A stretch of DNA of 51,776 nt from contig CAZSFD010000032.1 in NCBI GenBank assembly GCA_964606085.1, positions 1 to 51,776 on the forward strand. The letters run 5' to 3'. Source of the stretch: CAIQJJ01 sp964606085 (GTDB lineage Bacteria > Chloroflexota > Anaerolineae > Anaerolineales > UBA4823). The notes under the pieces were generated by a model. That model did not search any database. It worked only from the letters and a program-made list of their open reading frames with translations, and was not told where the DNA came from. Numbering within the stretch: position 1 is the stretch's first letter; each line of letters starts with the position of its first letter. Made by a program: the position numbers and the translations under genes. Of the stretch, positions 1-8,072 are shown piece by piece.

Positions 1-1
1 C

Positions 2-334
2 ATTGCCAACCGTGCGCCCGATGGCCTGGGTAAGCTGCTCGCCGCCGGGCTGACCATCTGGTTGGCGCTTGAAGCCTACATCAACATGGCCGTGATGGTC
101 GGGCTGATGCCCTTTGCTGGCAACGCCCTGCCGTTTGTCAGCGTGGGCGGCTCGAACCTGGTCATGTCGTTGGTGGCGGTGGGCATTTTGCTGAACGTGT
201 CGCGGCTTTCAGAGCGCACGGCAGAAGAACAAGAGAGGACGTTCCATGAAGTTGTTGATCTGCGCGGGCGGTACGGGGGGCGGCGTTTATCCGGCGCTCG
301 CCGTGCAGCACGCCCTCACCCACGAACGCCCTGA
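2..334 (+). CDS. ftsW: Cell division protein FtsW, 3' end only
   Basis: C-terminal part of a SEDS-family polytopic membrane protein, the septal peptidoglycan glycosyltransferase that works with a class B PBP. The visible residues include hydrophobic helices and the conserved run 'GLMPFAGNALPFVSVGGSN', typical of the last extracytoplasmic loop and helix of FtsW/RodA. The 5' end lies outside the window. The reading frame runs 89 bp into murG. The last ~29 residues are a shadow of murG in another frame and look poorly conserved, so the tail is odd. FtsW rather than RodA is inferred from the position directly before murG in a dcw cluster. Confidence 0.88.
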   Translation: MANRAPDGLGKLLAAGLTIWLALEAYINMAVMVGLMPFAGNALPFVSVGGSNLVMSLVAVGILLNVSRLSERTAEEQERTFHEVVDLRGRYGGRRLSGARRAARPHPRTP

Positions 335-1349
335 CGTGCAAACCCTGTGGATTGGCGGTGAAGGCGGCATGGAGGCTGATTTGGTGAAACGGGCCGGCAT
401 TCCCTTTCAGGCGATCCCGGCGGCGGGCGTGCATGGCGTGGGCGCAAGGGCGCTGCCAGGCAACCTGGCCCGCCTGGGGCGCGGCCTGCTGGCGGCGCGG
501 CGCATCTTGCAAAACGAGCGCCCCGATGCGCTGTTGTTCACCGGCGGCTACGTGGCCGTGCCAATGGCGCTGGCCGCCCGCCTGCCGGGGCTGGGCTTCC
601 CACGCCCGCGCAGCGTGCTATACATTCCCGATATCGAACCCGGCCTGGCGCTCAAAGTTCTCATTCGCTTTGCCGATCACATCACCTTAACAACCGAAAC
701 TTCACGAACCTACCTGCCCCCAAGCAAGCCCGCCACCGTCACCGGCTACCCCCTGCGCCCCGATTTGGGGCCGCGGACGAAAGAGACGGCGCGGCAAGCC
801 CTGGCCCTCACCCCCGGTGAGAGGGTTCTGCTCGTCTCTGGCGGCAGCAAGGGCGCACGCTCGATCAACCGCGCCCTGCTGGCCAACCTGACGGCGCTGC
901 TGCCCGACATGGCGATCATCCACACCAGCGGTACGCTCGATTGGCCCGCAGTGGAAGCCGCCCGCGCCGCCCTGCCCAACGAGCTGGCCGCCCGCTACCA
1001 CGCCTACCCCTATTTGCACGAGATGGGCGCCGCCCTGGCCCTGGCCGATCTGGTGGTCTCGCGGGCGGGGGCTTCTTGCCTGGGTGAGTATCCCGCCTTC
1101 GGGCTGCCGGCCGTCCTTGTGCCGTATCCGTATGCCTGGCGCTACCAAAAGGTCAATGCCGATTACCTGGCCGAACGCGGCGCAGCCGTGGTGATCGAAA
1201 ACGATGCCCTGGCCGACGGCCTGTTGCCCCTGGTGCGCAGTCTGATGTCTGACGCCCAACGCCGCGCCGCCATGCGCCAGGCAATGCAGGCGCTCCACCG
1301 CCCCAACGCCGCGCAGTCTATTGCTGCTGTTTTGATCGCGCAAACATGA
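246..1349 (+). CDS. murG: UDP-GlcNAc:lipid I transferase MurG
   Basis: Peripheral inner-membrane glycosyltransferase (GT28) that adds GlcNAc to undecaprenyl-PP-MurNAc-pentapeptide to form lipid II. The protein has 367 residues, a normal length. The N-terminal glycine-rich loop 'GGTGGGVYPALA' starts at residue 8. The second-domain loop 'GGSKGARSINRAL' sits near residue 198, and 'SRAGASCLGEYPAFGLPAVL' matches the UDP-GlcNAc pocket. The ATG at 246 lies inside the end of ftsW and is followed directly by the family-typical MKLLICAGGTGG start. Its stop overlaps the next start by 4 bp, so translation is probably coupled through the operon. Confidence 0.95.
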   Translation: MKLLICAGGTGGGVYPALAVQHALTHERPDVQTLWIGGEGGMEADLVKRAGIPFQAIPAAGVHGVGARALPGNLARLGRGLLAARRILQNERPDALLFTGGYVAVPMALAARLPGLGFPRPRSVLYIPDIEPGLALKVLIRFADHITLTTETSRTYLPPSKPATVTGYPLRPDLGPRTKETARQALALTPGERVLLVSGGSKGARSINRALLANLTALLPDMAIIHTSGTLDWPAVEAARAALPNELAARYHAYPYLHEMGAALALADLVVSRAGASCLGEYPAFGLPAVLVPYPYAWRYQKVNADYLAERGAAVVIENDALADGLLPLVRSLMSDAQRRAAMRQAMQALHRPNAAQSIAAVLIAQT

Positions 1350-1891
1350 TCCACATTCTTTCCGCTTTTTATGCGCTCATTTTTCTCTTTGGCATCATCG
1401 GTGCGGGGCGTGGGTGGGCCAAAGAACTGCTGGTGATCTTCAGTATGCTGGTGGCCCTGGCACTGATCGCCATTTTCGAGCATGTCATTCCGATTACCAA
1501 CGAACTGCTGGTGCCTGGTTCGATGGTGCAATTCTGGTTCCGCACGCTGGTGCTGATTATCCTGGTGGTGTTTGGCTACCAGACGCCCAAAATTTCGCGT
1601 TTTGCCCCGGCTTCGGGGCGCAAAGATACCATTCAGGAGACCATGCTGGGCTTTGTGATGGGCATGTTCAACGGTTTTATGATCATTGGCAGCCTGTGGT
1701 ATTTCATGCACTATACCAATTACCCCTTCGAGAGCTTCGCCATCGCCCCCAATGGCAACACAGAAATTGGGCAAACGGCGCTGGATATTGCCAACAAATA
1801 TCTGCCGCCCAGCATGATGATCTTTCAACATCCGTGGGTGTATGTGGCGGTGATTTTCTCCTTTGTCTTCGTGTTGGTGGTGTTCTTATGA
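1346..1891 (+). CDS. CvpA-like integral membrane protein
   Basis: Small membrane protein of 181 residues with about four to five hydrophobic segments (near 5-20, 28-48, 65-80, 100-122 and 155-180). The motif 'GAGRGWAKELLVIFSMLVAL' resembles the RG...E pattern of CvpA (colicin V production) proteins. It overlaps murG by 4 bp and murC by 4 bp (ATGA), so it is fully embedded in the murein operon. Its function is not known. The location suggests an envelope role coupled to lipid II synthesis, which is inference. The family assignment rests on topology and one short motif, so it could be an unrelated lineage-specific membrane protein. Confidence 0.6.
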   Translation: MIHILSAFYALIFLFGIIGAGRGWAKELLVIFSMLVALALIAIFEHVIPITNELLVPGSMVQFWFRTLVLIILVVFGYQTPKISRFAPASGRKDTIQETMLGFVMGMFNGFMIIGSLWYFMHYTNYPFESFAIAPNGNTEIGQTALDIANKYLPPSMMIFQHPWVYVAVIFSFVFVLVVFL

Positions 1892-3285
1892 AGGTGCGTG
1901 AGCCGGTGTATCTGATTGGCATTGGCGGGACGGGCATGTCGGCGATTGCGCGCCTGCTGCTGGAACGCGGCGTGGCGGTGAGCGGCTCAGATAAGCAGCC
2001 CTCTGCGTTGGCCGCCAGCCTGGAGGCCGCCGGGGCGCAGGTGTTCATCGGCCACAAGGCCGAAAACGTGCCGGGTGCGGGCGTGGTGGTGCGCTCCTCG
2101 GCGGTGCGCGACGACAACCCCGAAGTGATCGCCGCCCGGCAGCGCGGCCTGGCGGTGCTGAAGCGTGCTGAGTTCCTCGGCCAACTGGTCGGCGAGCAGA
2201 CCTGCATCGCCGTGGCGGGTTCGCACGGCAAGACCACCACCACCGCCATGATCGCCTGGATGTTGACGGCGTTGGGCAAAGACCCGTCGTATATCATCGG
2301 CGGCGTCTCGGCCAACCTGGGCAGCAACGCCCATGCTGGCAAGGGCCAGCACTTCGTCATCGAGGCCGATGAATATGATGGCATGTTTCTCGGTTTGCGC
2401 CCGTCCATGGCCGTCGTCACCAATATCGAACACGATCACCCCGACCTGTACCCCACGCCCGAAGATTTTTACCAGGCGTTCGTGAACTTTTCCAAATGTA
2501 TTTTGCCGGGCGGCAAACTGATCGCCTGTGCCGATGACCCCGGCGCGGCCCGCCTGCTGGCCGAGTGCCGTGGGCGCGGCTTGCTGGTCTACGCATACAG
2601 CGTTGGCGAAGAGGCCCACATCCGACGTTACCAGGCCACCCGGCTGTACGCCAACGATGAGGGCGGCTGCGATTTTCTGGCCGCCTACCATCCGGCGCTG
2701 GTCAGTTGCTCGCTGCAAGTGCCAGGCCGCCATAATGTGGCCAATGCCCTGGCCGCCCTGGCCGTGGCCGATCAACTGGGCCTGCCGCTGGATCGGGCGG
2801 CCGTAGCGCTCAACGAGTTTCGCGGCACGGGCCGCCGTTTTGAAGTGCGCGGCCAGGCTGGCGGCGTGACCGTGATTGACGATTACGCCCACCACCCGGC
2901 GCACATTCAGGCCACCCTGCAAGCCGCCCGTGGACGCTATCCACGTCAGCGGATATGGGCCGTGTGGCAGCCGCATACCTACTCGCGCACGCGCGTCCTG
3001 TTCAACGATTACGCCGCCGCCTTCCAGGCTGCCGACCGCGTGCTGGTGACGGAAGTGTACGCCGCCCGCGAACCCCTGCCCGAAGATGGCTTTTCGGCCC
3101 GCCAGGTGGTGCAGGCGATGAAGCACACGGCGGTTGAGTTTGCCGCCACGCTGCCGCAGGCCACCACCCGCCTGCTGGCCAGCCTGCAACCCGGCGATGT
3201 GGTGCTGGTTCTTTCCGCCGGCGACGCCGACCAGATCAGCAGTCAATTGCTTGCCGCCCTATCCGAGAAGACTTCGCAAGTCTGA
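1888..3285 (+). CDS. murC: UDP-N-acetylmuramate--L-alanine ligase MurC
   Basis: Cytoplasmic ATP-dependent Mur ligase adding L-Ala to UDP-MurNAc; 465 residues, normal length. The N-terminal nucleotide fold has 'GIGGTGMSAIA' near residue 11. The ATP loop 'GSHGKTTTT' is near 111, followed by 'EADEYDGMFL' and 'TNIEHDHPD', and the C-terminal domain carries 'DDYAHHP' near 331 and 'PHTYSRT'. The frame is open far upstream, but the ATG at 1888 was chosen because it overlaps the preceding stop (ATGA) and is followed directly by the Rossmann motif. It is MurC rather than Mpl because of the dcw context and length. Confidence 0.96.
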   Translation: MKVREPVYLIGIGGTGMSAIARLLLERGVAVSGSDKQPSALAASLEAAGAQVFIGHKAENVPGAGVVVRSSAVRDDNPEVIAARQRGLAVLKRAEFLGQLVGEQTCIAVAGSHGKTTTTAMIAWMLTALGKDPSYIIGGVSANLGSNAHAGKGQHFVIEADEYDGMFLGLRPSMAVVTNIEHDHPDLYPTPEDFYQAFVNFSKCILPGGKLIACADDPGAARLLAECRGRGLLVYAYSVGEEAHIRRYQATRLYANDEGGCDFLAAYHPALVSCSLQVPGRHNVANALAALAVADQLGLPLDRAAVALNEFRGTGRRFEVRGQAGGVTVIDDYAHHPAHIQATLQAARGRYPRQRIWAVWQPHTYSRTRVLFNDYAAAFQAADRVLVTEVYAAREPLPEDGFSARQVVQAMKHTAVEFAATLPQATTRLLASLQPGDVVLVLSAGDADQISSQLLAALSEKTSQV

Positions 3286-3301
3286 CCCAGGAGATCAAAC
3301 C

Positions 3302-3538
3302 ATGCCTGAGAAGAAACCTGACGCCAAGAAAGCGTCTGCCAAAAAGACGTCTGCCAAAAAAGCCCCCCGCGTCTACGAGGCCGACACGCTCAATATGCAA
3401 TCGCTGCGCCTGATTGCCGCTCCCAATCCCAAAGATGACCTCGACCTGGACCCCGAGGAAATCCTCGCCTACGTGCAGCAAAAATCGCACTCGCCCGAAC
3501 TGGTGCAACAGTTGATTGACTACATCCGCCGGATATAA
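3302..3538 (+). CDS. Small lysine/alanine-rich protein in the dcw cluster
   Basis: Protein of 78 residues that I do not recognise. The first ~20 residues are a low-complexity basic stretch of repeated (S/T)AKK units, reminiscent of a histone-H1-like or flexible basic tail. The remainder is acidic (DDLDLDPEEI) and predicted helical, ending in 'QQLIDYIRRI'. It starts 17 bp after the murC stop behind a good ribosome site (CAGGAG, about 9 nt before ATG). The gene lies between murC and murB, suggesting a lineage-specific accessory of wall synthesis, but no function can be assigned. Confidence 0.72.
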   Translation: MPEKKPDAKKASAKKTSAKKAPRVYEADTLNMQSLRLIAAPNPKDDLDLDPEEILAYVQQKSHSPELVQQLIDYIRRI

Positions 3539-3540
3539 GG

Positions 3541-3618
3541 TTCAAAGATCGAAAGTCGAAAGTCAAAACCTATCCGCGACCTTCGACTTGCCACCTGCCA
3601 CCTGCTACCTGCTGCCTC
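3541..3618 (+). repeat. Composite heptamer tandem array filling the spacer before murB
   Basis: The whole spacer is made of period-7 repeats. Two tandem GAAAGTC units (3551-3564), preceded by a degenerate one, are followed after a short joint by CCACCTG, CCACCTG, CTACCTG and CTGCCTC (3591-3618). The array ends exactly at the murB ATG, and no purine-rich ribosome site remains. The arrangement recurs before the SDR gene at 39156. Confidence 0.8.
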
Positions 3619-4557
3619 ATGGATCACACCCTCAAAACCACCCCGCTCCACCCGCTGCGCGCCACCTTTGGCGAACGCCTGCAACGCGATGTCATGCTCT
3701 CGCGCTACACGGCTGCGCGCATCGGCGGCCCGGCTGATTTTTTGCTGGTGGCCAACACCGCCAACGACCTGGCCGATATCGGGCTGAAGGTGTGGAAGCT
3801 GGAATTTCCGTTTACGGTGCTGGGCAGTGGTGCGAACGTGCTGGTGAGCGACAAAGGTGTGCGCGGCCTGGTGATCATCAACCGGGCGCGGCAGGTGTGG
3901 TTTCACCCGCAGGCCGAACCGCCGACGGTATGGGCGGAATCGGGCGTCAACCTGGGCAACCTGGCCCGCCAGACAATTGCCCTGGGCCTGAGCGGTCTGG
4001 AATGGGCCGCCGGCATCCCTGGCACGGTGGGCGGGGCGGTGGTTGGCAACGCCGGGGCCTATGGCGGCGATATGGCGGCCAACCTGCTGATGGCCGAAAT
4101 CTTGCATCGAGAAGGCAAGAAGATCACCCGCGAACGCTGGAATGTGGGCCAACTTGGCCTGGGCTATCGCACCAGTTTGCTCAAACAAAACCCCGGCAAA
4201 AACGTGGTGCTGTCGGCCCTGTTACGGCTGGAACGCAGCACCCCCGAAGCCGTGCAGGGCAAAATCAACGAGTTCAACCAGAAGCGCCAGGCCACCCAGC
4301 CGCCGGGCGCCAGCATGGGTTCGATGTTCAAAAACCCGCCAGGTGATTTTGCCGGGCGGTTGATCGAAGCGGTGGGGCTGAAAGGCACACGCATCGGCGA
4401 TGCCGAAATCAGCCTGCTGCACGCTAATTTCTTTGTCAACCAGGGCAAGGCACGCGCCAAAGATGTGTATGCCCTGATCGAGCAGGCGCACCAGAAAGTG
4501 CTGGAGCAATTCGGCATCAACCTGGCGCTGGAAGTTGAGTTGGTCGGCGAATGGTGA
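3619..4557 (+). CDS. murB: UDP-N-acetylenolpyruvoylglucosamine reductase MurB
   Basis: Cytoplasmic FAD-dependent, NADPH-using reductase making UDP-MurNAc; 312 residues. Recognised by 'ARIGGPADFLL' near the N terminus, the FAD-binding 'VLGSGANVLVSD' near residue 68, 'GLEWAAGIPGTVGGAVVGNAGAYGG' and the catalytic-serine motif 'GSMFKNP' with Ser235. The ATG at 3619 follows a heptamer array directly and has no Shine-Dalgarno sequence. There is no better upstream start, because the array begins right after the previous stop. It overlaps ddl by 7 bp, and the operon order is typical of a dcw cluster. Confidence 0.95.
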   Translation: MDHTLKTTPLHPLRATFGERLQRDVMLSRYTAARIGGPADFLLVANTANDLADIGLKVWKLEFPFTVLGSGANVLVSDKGVRGLVIINRARQVWFHPQAEPPTVWAESGVNLGNLARQTIALGLSGLEWAAGIPGTVGGAVVGNAGAYGGDMAANLLMAEILHREGKKITRERWNVGQLGLGYRTSLLKQNPGKNVVLSALLRLERSTPEAVQGKINEFNQKRQATQPPGASMGSMFKNPPGDFAGRLIEAVGLKGTRIGDAEISLLHANFFVNQGKARAKDVYALIEQAHQKVLEQFGINLALEVELVGEW

Positions 4558-5675
4558 AGCATTCATTTCCCCTGCGTGTAGGCGTTCTTTTCGGTGGTCG
4601 CTCTGGCGAGCATGAAGTCTCGCTGCGTTCGGCGCAATCGGTGCTGAATGCCCTCGACCCCCAAAAGTACCTCGTCACCCAGATCGGCATCACCCGCGAG
4701 GGCGAATGGCTGATCGGTGAAGACGTGAATGGGGCGATGCTGGCGGGCGATATTTCTCCCCTCACCCCCGCCACCCTCCTGCCCGACCCCTCGCATCCCG
4801 GCCTGCATATCCTCCAGGCCACGAATTACGAATCACGAATAACGAATAACCAATCTCCCCTGCCCCTCGACGTGCTTTTCCCTGTCCTGCACGGCACTTT
4901 CGGCGAAGATGGCACCCTGCAAGGCGTGTTCGAGATGGCCGATGTGGCCTACGTGGGCTGCGGTGTGCTGGGGGCCGCCCTGGGCATGGATAAGGGCGTG
5001 TTCAAAGATGTGATGCGAGCGAACGGCATCCCGGTCGTCGAGAGCCTGACGGTGCTGCGCAGCCAGGTGCAAAACGACCTGGAGGGCGTACTGGCGCAGG
5101 CCGAACAGTTGGCGGCTTACCCGCTGTTTGTCAAACCGGCCAACCTGGGGTCGTCGGTGGGCATCACCAAATGCAACTCGCGTGGCGACCTGGTGGAGGG
5201 CCTGCTGGAAGCGTGCCGCTTCGACCGGCGCATCTTGATCGAGCGCGGCCTCAACGCCCGCGAGATCGAGGTCAGCGTGTTGGGCAACGATACGCCCGAA
5301 GCCTCTATCCCCGGCGAAGTGCTGCCCAGCCGCGAGTTTTATTCCTATGAGTCGAAATACCTGGATGGCACGTCGGGGCTGCTCATCCCGGCGCCTATCG
5401 AAACTGTAATGGCCGAACAGGTGCAAAAATGGGCCGTCCAAGCCTTTCGGGTCATTGACGGCTCCGGCCTGGCAAGGGTAGACTTCCTGCTGGACAAGGA
5501 CAGCGGGGCATTGTACCTGAACGAAGTCAACACCATGCCCGGCTTCACCGAAATCAGCATGTACCCCAAGCTGTGGGCGGCCTCGGGCCTGCCCTACCCG
5601 GCCCTGCTCGACCGTTTGATCGAACTGGCGCTCGAACGCAAGGCCGACCGCGCCCGCAATGAGTATCACCGGTAA
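4551..5675 (+). CDS. ddl: D-alanine--D-alanine ligase
   Basis: ATP-grasp enzyme making the D-Ala-D-Ala dipeptide for the muropeptide stem; 374 residues. Motifs are 'GRSGEHEVSLRSA' at the N terminus, 'VLHGTFGEDGTLQG', 'VKPANLGSSVGI', 'YESKYLDGTSGL' and the metal-binding 'LNEVNTMPGFTEISMYP'. An ATG at 4551 and a GTG one codon later are both possible starts. A five-unit heptamer tandem repeat encodes about residues 91-102, in the variable surface loop between the N-terminal strands, so the enzyme carries a recent low-complexity insertion without frameshift. The stop overlaps the ftsQ start (TAATG). Confidence 0.95.
   Translation: MVKHSFPLRVGVLFGGRSGEHEVSLRSAQSVLNALDPQKYLVTQIGITREGEWLIGEDVNGAMLAGDISPLTPATLLPDPSHPGLHILQATNYESRITNNQSPLPLDVLFPVLHGTFGEDGTLQGVFEMADVAYVGCGVLGAALGMDKGVFKDVMRANGIPVVESLTVLRSQVQNDLEGVLAQAEQLAAYPLFVKPANLGSSVGITKCNSRGDLVEGLLEACRFDRRILIERGLNAREIEVSVLGNDTPEASIPGEVLPSREFYSYESKYLDGTSGLLIPAPIETVMAEQVQKWAVQAFRVIDGSGLARVDFLLDKDSGALYLNEVNTMPGFTEISMYPKLWAASGLPYPALLDRLIELALERKADRARNEYHR
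4821..4855 (+). repeat. Heptamer tandem array inside ddl
   Basis: Five contiguous 7-mers: ACGAATT, ACGAATC, ACGAATA, ACGAATA, ACCAATC. It is AT-rich compared with the surrounding gene and is translated in frame as a short Asn/Thr/Ser-rich loop. Confidence 0.9.
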
Positions 5676-6760
5676 TGGATAAGTTCTCTCGCTCCTCCCG
5701 CCGACGCGAACGGCGAACCACCCCCGGCACGACGGCTGCCACGCCGCCGTTGACCCGGCCGCGGGCAACGCCCTCCACGCCGAAGCCAGCCGCCGCGCCG
5801 CCGCCTGTGACGCCGCGCTCGCTGGCGAAAAGCCGCACCGCGGCGACCACGCCGCGCCAACGCCGTGAAGGCCGCAGCGCCGCGCCGCGCCCGCCGGTGA
5901 AGGCGGCCCCCGAACTGCCGCCGGTATTGGTACGTGCCGGGCGTTCGGCCCTGCCGGTGGAGCCGCGCACACCCGCTCAACCGCGCCGCCGCTACGATAT
6001 TTCACTCAACGTGCCTGGGGCTGAGTTGCGCCTGCCAGCCCTGCCCACATTTGAGTTCAATGAGCGCATGGTATCGGGCATCTTGTTCCTGCTGCTGGCA
6101 GCCTTGCTGCTTTACCTGTGGACATCGCCCAATTACCGTGTCGAAATGGCCGAAACCGTCGGCAACCAGCGCGTCACCAGCAGCGACATCAACACCGTCA
6201 TCGGCGCGTACAACGAATCGATCTTTGGCATAGACCCTGCCGCCATCGCCGAGCAACTGCAAAAAGCCTTCCCCGATTTCAAAAGTATCTCGGTCAAGGT
6301 CAGTTTGCCCAACACAATCGTCGTCAGTGTCGAAGAGCGCCAACCGGTGCTGGCCTGGCAGCAGGGCGGCAACATCAGTTGGGTGGATGCCGAAGGTGTG
6401 GCTTTCCCGCCCCGCGGCGAGGCCGAACTGCTGATGGTGGATGCCAAAGATAACCCACCCGGCACCGTCAGCGACCCCATCTTGCGCACCACGCAGTTCG
6501 ACCCGGCGTGGGTGGCGATCTTCCAAAAGATGGCCGGGCAAGCCCCTGCCGGTGTGCCAGTTTTGTACAGCGCCGAGCGCGGCCTGGGCTGGGTAGACCC
6601 GCAGGGCTGGGAGGCCTATTTCGGCACCGATTTCAGTAACATGGAACAGAAGTTGTTGGTTTATGCCGCCCTGGTGGCCCGTTTGCAGCAAGACGGCATT
6701 CAACCCCAATTGGTCAGCGTTGAGTTCGTCCACGCACCCTATTATCGTGTGGAGCCGTGA
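5675..6760 (+). CDS. ftsQ: Cell division protein FtsQ/DivIB
   Basis: Bitopic divisome protein of 361 residues. The long N-terminal cytoplasmic tail (~130 residues) is very rich in Arg, Pro, Thr and Ala. A single membrane segment (about 131-150, 'GILFLLLAALLLYLW') is followed by an extracytoplasmic POTRA-like domain (about 150-225: 'RVTSSDINTVIGAYNESIFGIDP...LPNTIVVSVEERQPVLAW'). The C-terminal domain matches FtsQ in size. The ATG shares one base with the ddl stop. The basic Pro-rich tail is longer than in model organisms but common in high-GC lineages. Identification rests on topology, POTRA signature and position before ftsA. Confidence 0.9.
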   Translation: MDKFSRSSRRRERRTTPGTTAATPPLTRPRATPSTPKPAAAPPPVTPRSLAKSRTAATTPRQRREGRSAAPRPPVKAAPELPPVLVRAGRSALPVEPRTPAQPRRRYDISLNVPGAELRLPALPTFEFNERMVSGILFLLLAALLLYLWTSPNYRVEMAETVGNQRVTSSDINTVIGAYNESIFGIDPAAIAEQLQKAFPDFKSISVKVSLPNTIVVSVEERQPVLAWQQGGNISWVDAEGVAFPPRGEAELLMVDAKDNPPGTVSDPILRTTQFDPAWVAIFQKMAGQAPAGVPVLYSAERGLGWVDPQGWEAYFGTDFSNMEQKLLVYAALVARLQQDGIQPQLVSVEFVHAPYYRVEP

Positions 6761-6763
6761 GGT

Positions 6764-7996
6764 ATGGATTCGGTCATTGTCGGCATTGATATTGGTACAA
6801 CGAAGGTCTGCACGCTGGTGGGCCGCGAGGAAAGCGCTGGCAACCTGCGCATTTTGGGCGTGGGCATCGAGCCGTCGCAGGGCATCAAGAAAGGCGTCAT
6901 TGTAGACCTGGCGGCGGCCTCGAAGGCCATCGCGCGTTCGGTGGAGAAGGCCGCCCGCACGGCGGGGATCGAGATCACCGCGGCGCTGGTCAGCCTGGCG
7001 GGTTCGCACGTCTCGTCGGTCAACAGCCGTGGCGTGGTGGGCATTACCGGGCGCACCATTGACGAAGATGACGTGGCGCGTGCCGTAGATGCCGCCCGCG
7101 CCGTGGCTATTCCGCACAACCGTGAAATCATCCACGTCATCCAGCGTGGCTTCAGCGTGGACGGGCAAGATGGCATCCGCTCGCCTATCGGAATGCACGC
7201 CTACCGTCTCGAAGTGGAATGCCACATCATCACCGCGGCTGCCGCCACGGTGGAAAACCTGCGCCAATGCGTGCAAGATGCCGGTGTGGAAGTGCAGCAG
7301 TTCGTCCTCAACCCGCTGGCTTCGGCTGAAGTGGTGCTGACCGACACCGAACGGCAAATGGGCGTGGTGGTGTGCGATATGGGCGGCGGCACGACCGACA
7401 TCGCCATCTGCATTGACGGCGATGTGTGGCACACGGCGGTGTTGGCGGTTGGCGGCAACCACATCACATCGGATATTGCCCACCTGTTGCGCCTGCCTAT
7501 TTCGCAGGCCGAGGAAATCAAGTTACAGCACGGCCACGCCGTCCCCGGCGAAATCCCGCTGGAGGAGGCCTTTATCATCAAACCCTTTGGCGAAGAACAG
7601 ACGGCCCAGATCAACCGCCACGAACTTTGCCAGATCATCGAAGCCCGCGTGGACGAGATGTTCAGCCTGGTGCTGCAAGAAATTCGCCGGTCAGGCTACG
7701 ATGGCCTGTTGCCGGCGGGCATGGTGCTGACGGGCGGGGCGTCGCTGCTGCCGGGCATCCGTTCGCTGGCGAGCGACGTGCTGAGCCTGCCGGTGCGCCT
7801 GGCCAAACCCGAAGAATTGAGCGGCATGGTTGAAAAGCTCGATTCGCCTGCCTATTCCACCGGCGTTGGCCTGCTGCGCTGGGCCATCCTCATGGATGAG
7901 ATCATGCCCGAAATCCGCCCGCGCCCGGCCCTATCCGTTTCAGGAGGTGACGCTTGGGACAAAGTGAAAGATTTTTTGAGAAGACTGTTGCCGTAA
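6764..7996 (+). CDS. ftsA: Cell division protein FtsA
   Basis: Actin-like ATPase that tethers FtsZ to the membrane; 410 residues. 'VGIDIGTTKVCTLVG' is the phosphate-1 motif, and 'VCDMGGGTTDIAI' and 'LTGGASLLPGI' are the phosphate-2 and adenosine motifs. The SHS2/1C insertion lies around residues 85-165. The last residues, 'WDKVKDFLRRLLP', form a clear amphipathic membrane-targeting helix. The ATG at 6764 has a GGAG site about 9 nt upstream, within the end of ftsQ. It is paired with ftsZ 76 bp downstream. Confidence 0.96.
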   Translation: MDSVIVGIDIGTTKVCTLVGREESAGNLRILGVGIEPSQGIKKGVIVDLAAASKAIARSVEKAARTAGIEITAALVSLAGSHVSSVNSRGVVGITGRTIDEDDVARAVDAARAVAIPHNREIIHVIQRGFSVDGQDGIRSPIGMHAYRLEVECHIITAAAATVENLRQCVQDAGVEVQQFVLNPLASAEVVLTDTERQMGVVVCDMGGGTTDIAICIDGDVWHTAVLAVGGNHITSDIAHLLRLPISQAEEIKLQHGHAVPGEIPLEEAFIIKPFGEEQTAQINRHELCQIIEARVDEMFSLVLQEIRRSGYDGLLPAGMVLTGGASLLPGIRSLASDVLSLPVRLAKPEELSGMVEKLDSPAYSTGVGLLRWAILMDEIMPEIRPRPALSVSGGDAWDKVKDFLRRLLP

Positions 7997-8072
7997 CCCA
8001 ATTATTTACCGCGGCTTTATCCGCGCAGCATTCAACCGGTACTATCATTTACGCATCCTGAGGAGGATCATC

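Noticed and set aside
2..334. Possible frameshift fusing ftsW to murG
   Set aside because: The 89-bp overlap is better explained as a late ftsW stop; murG has its own family-typical N terminus at 246.
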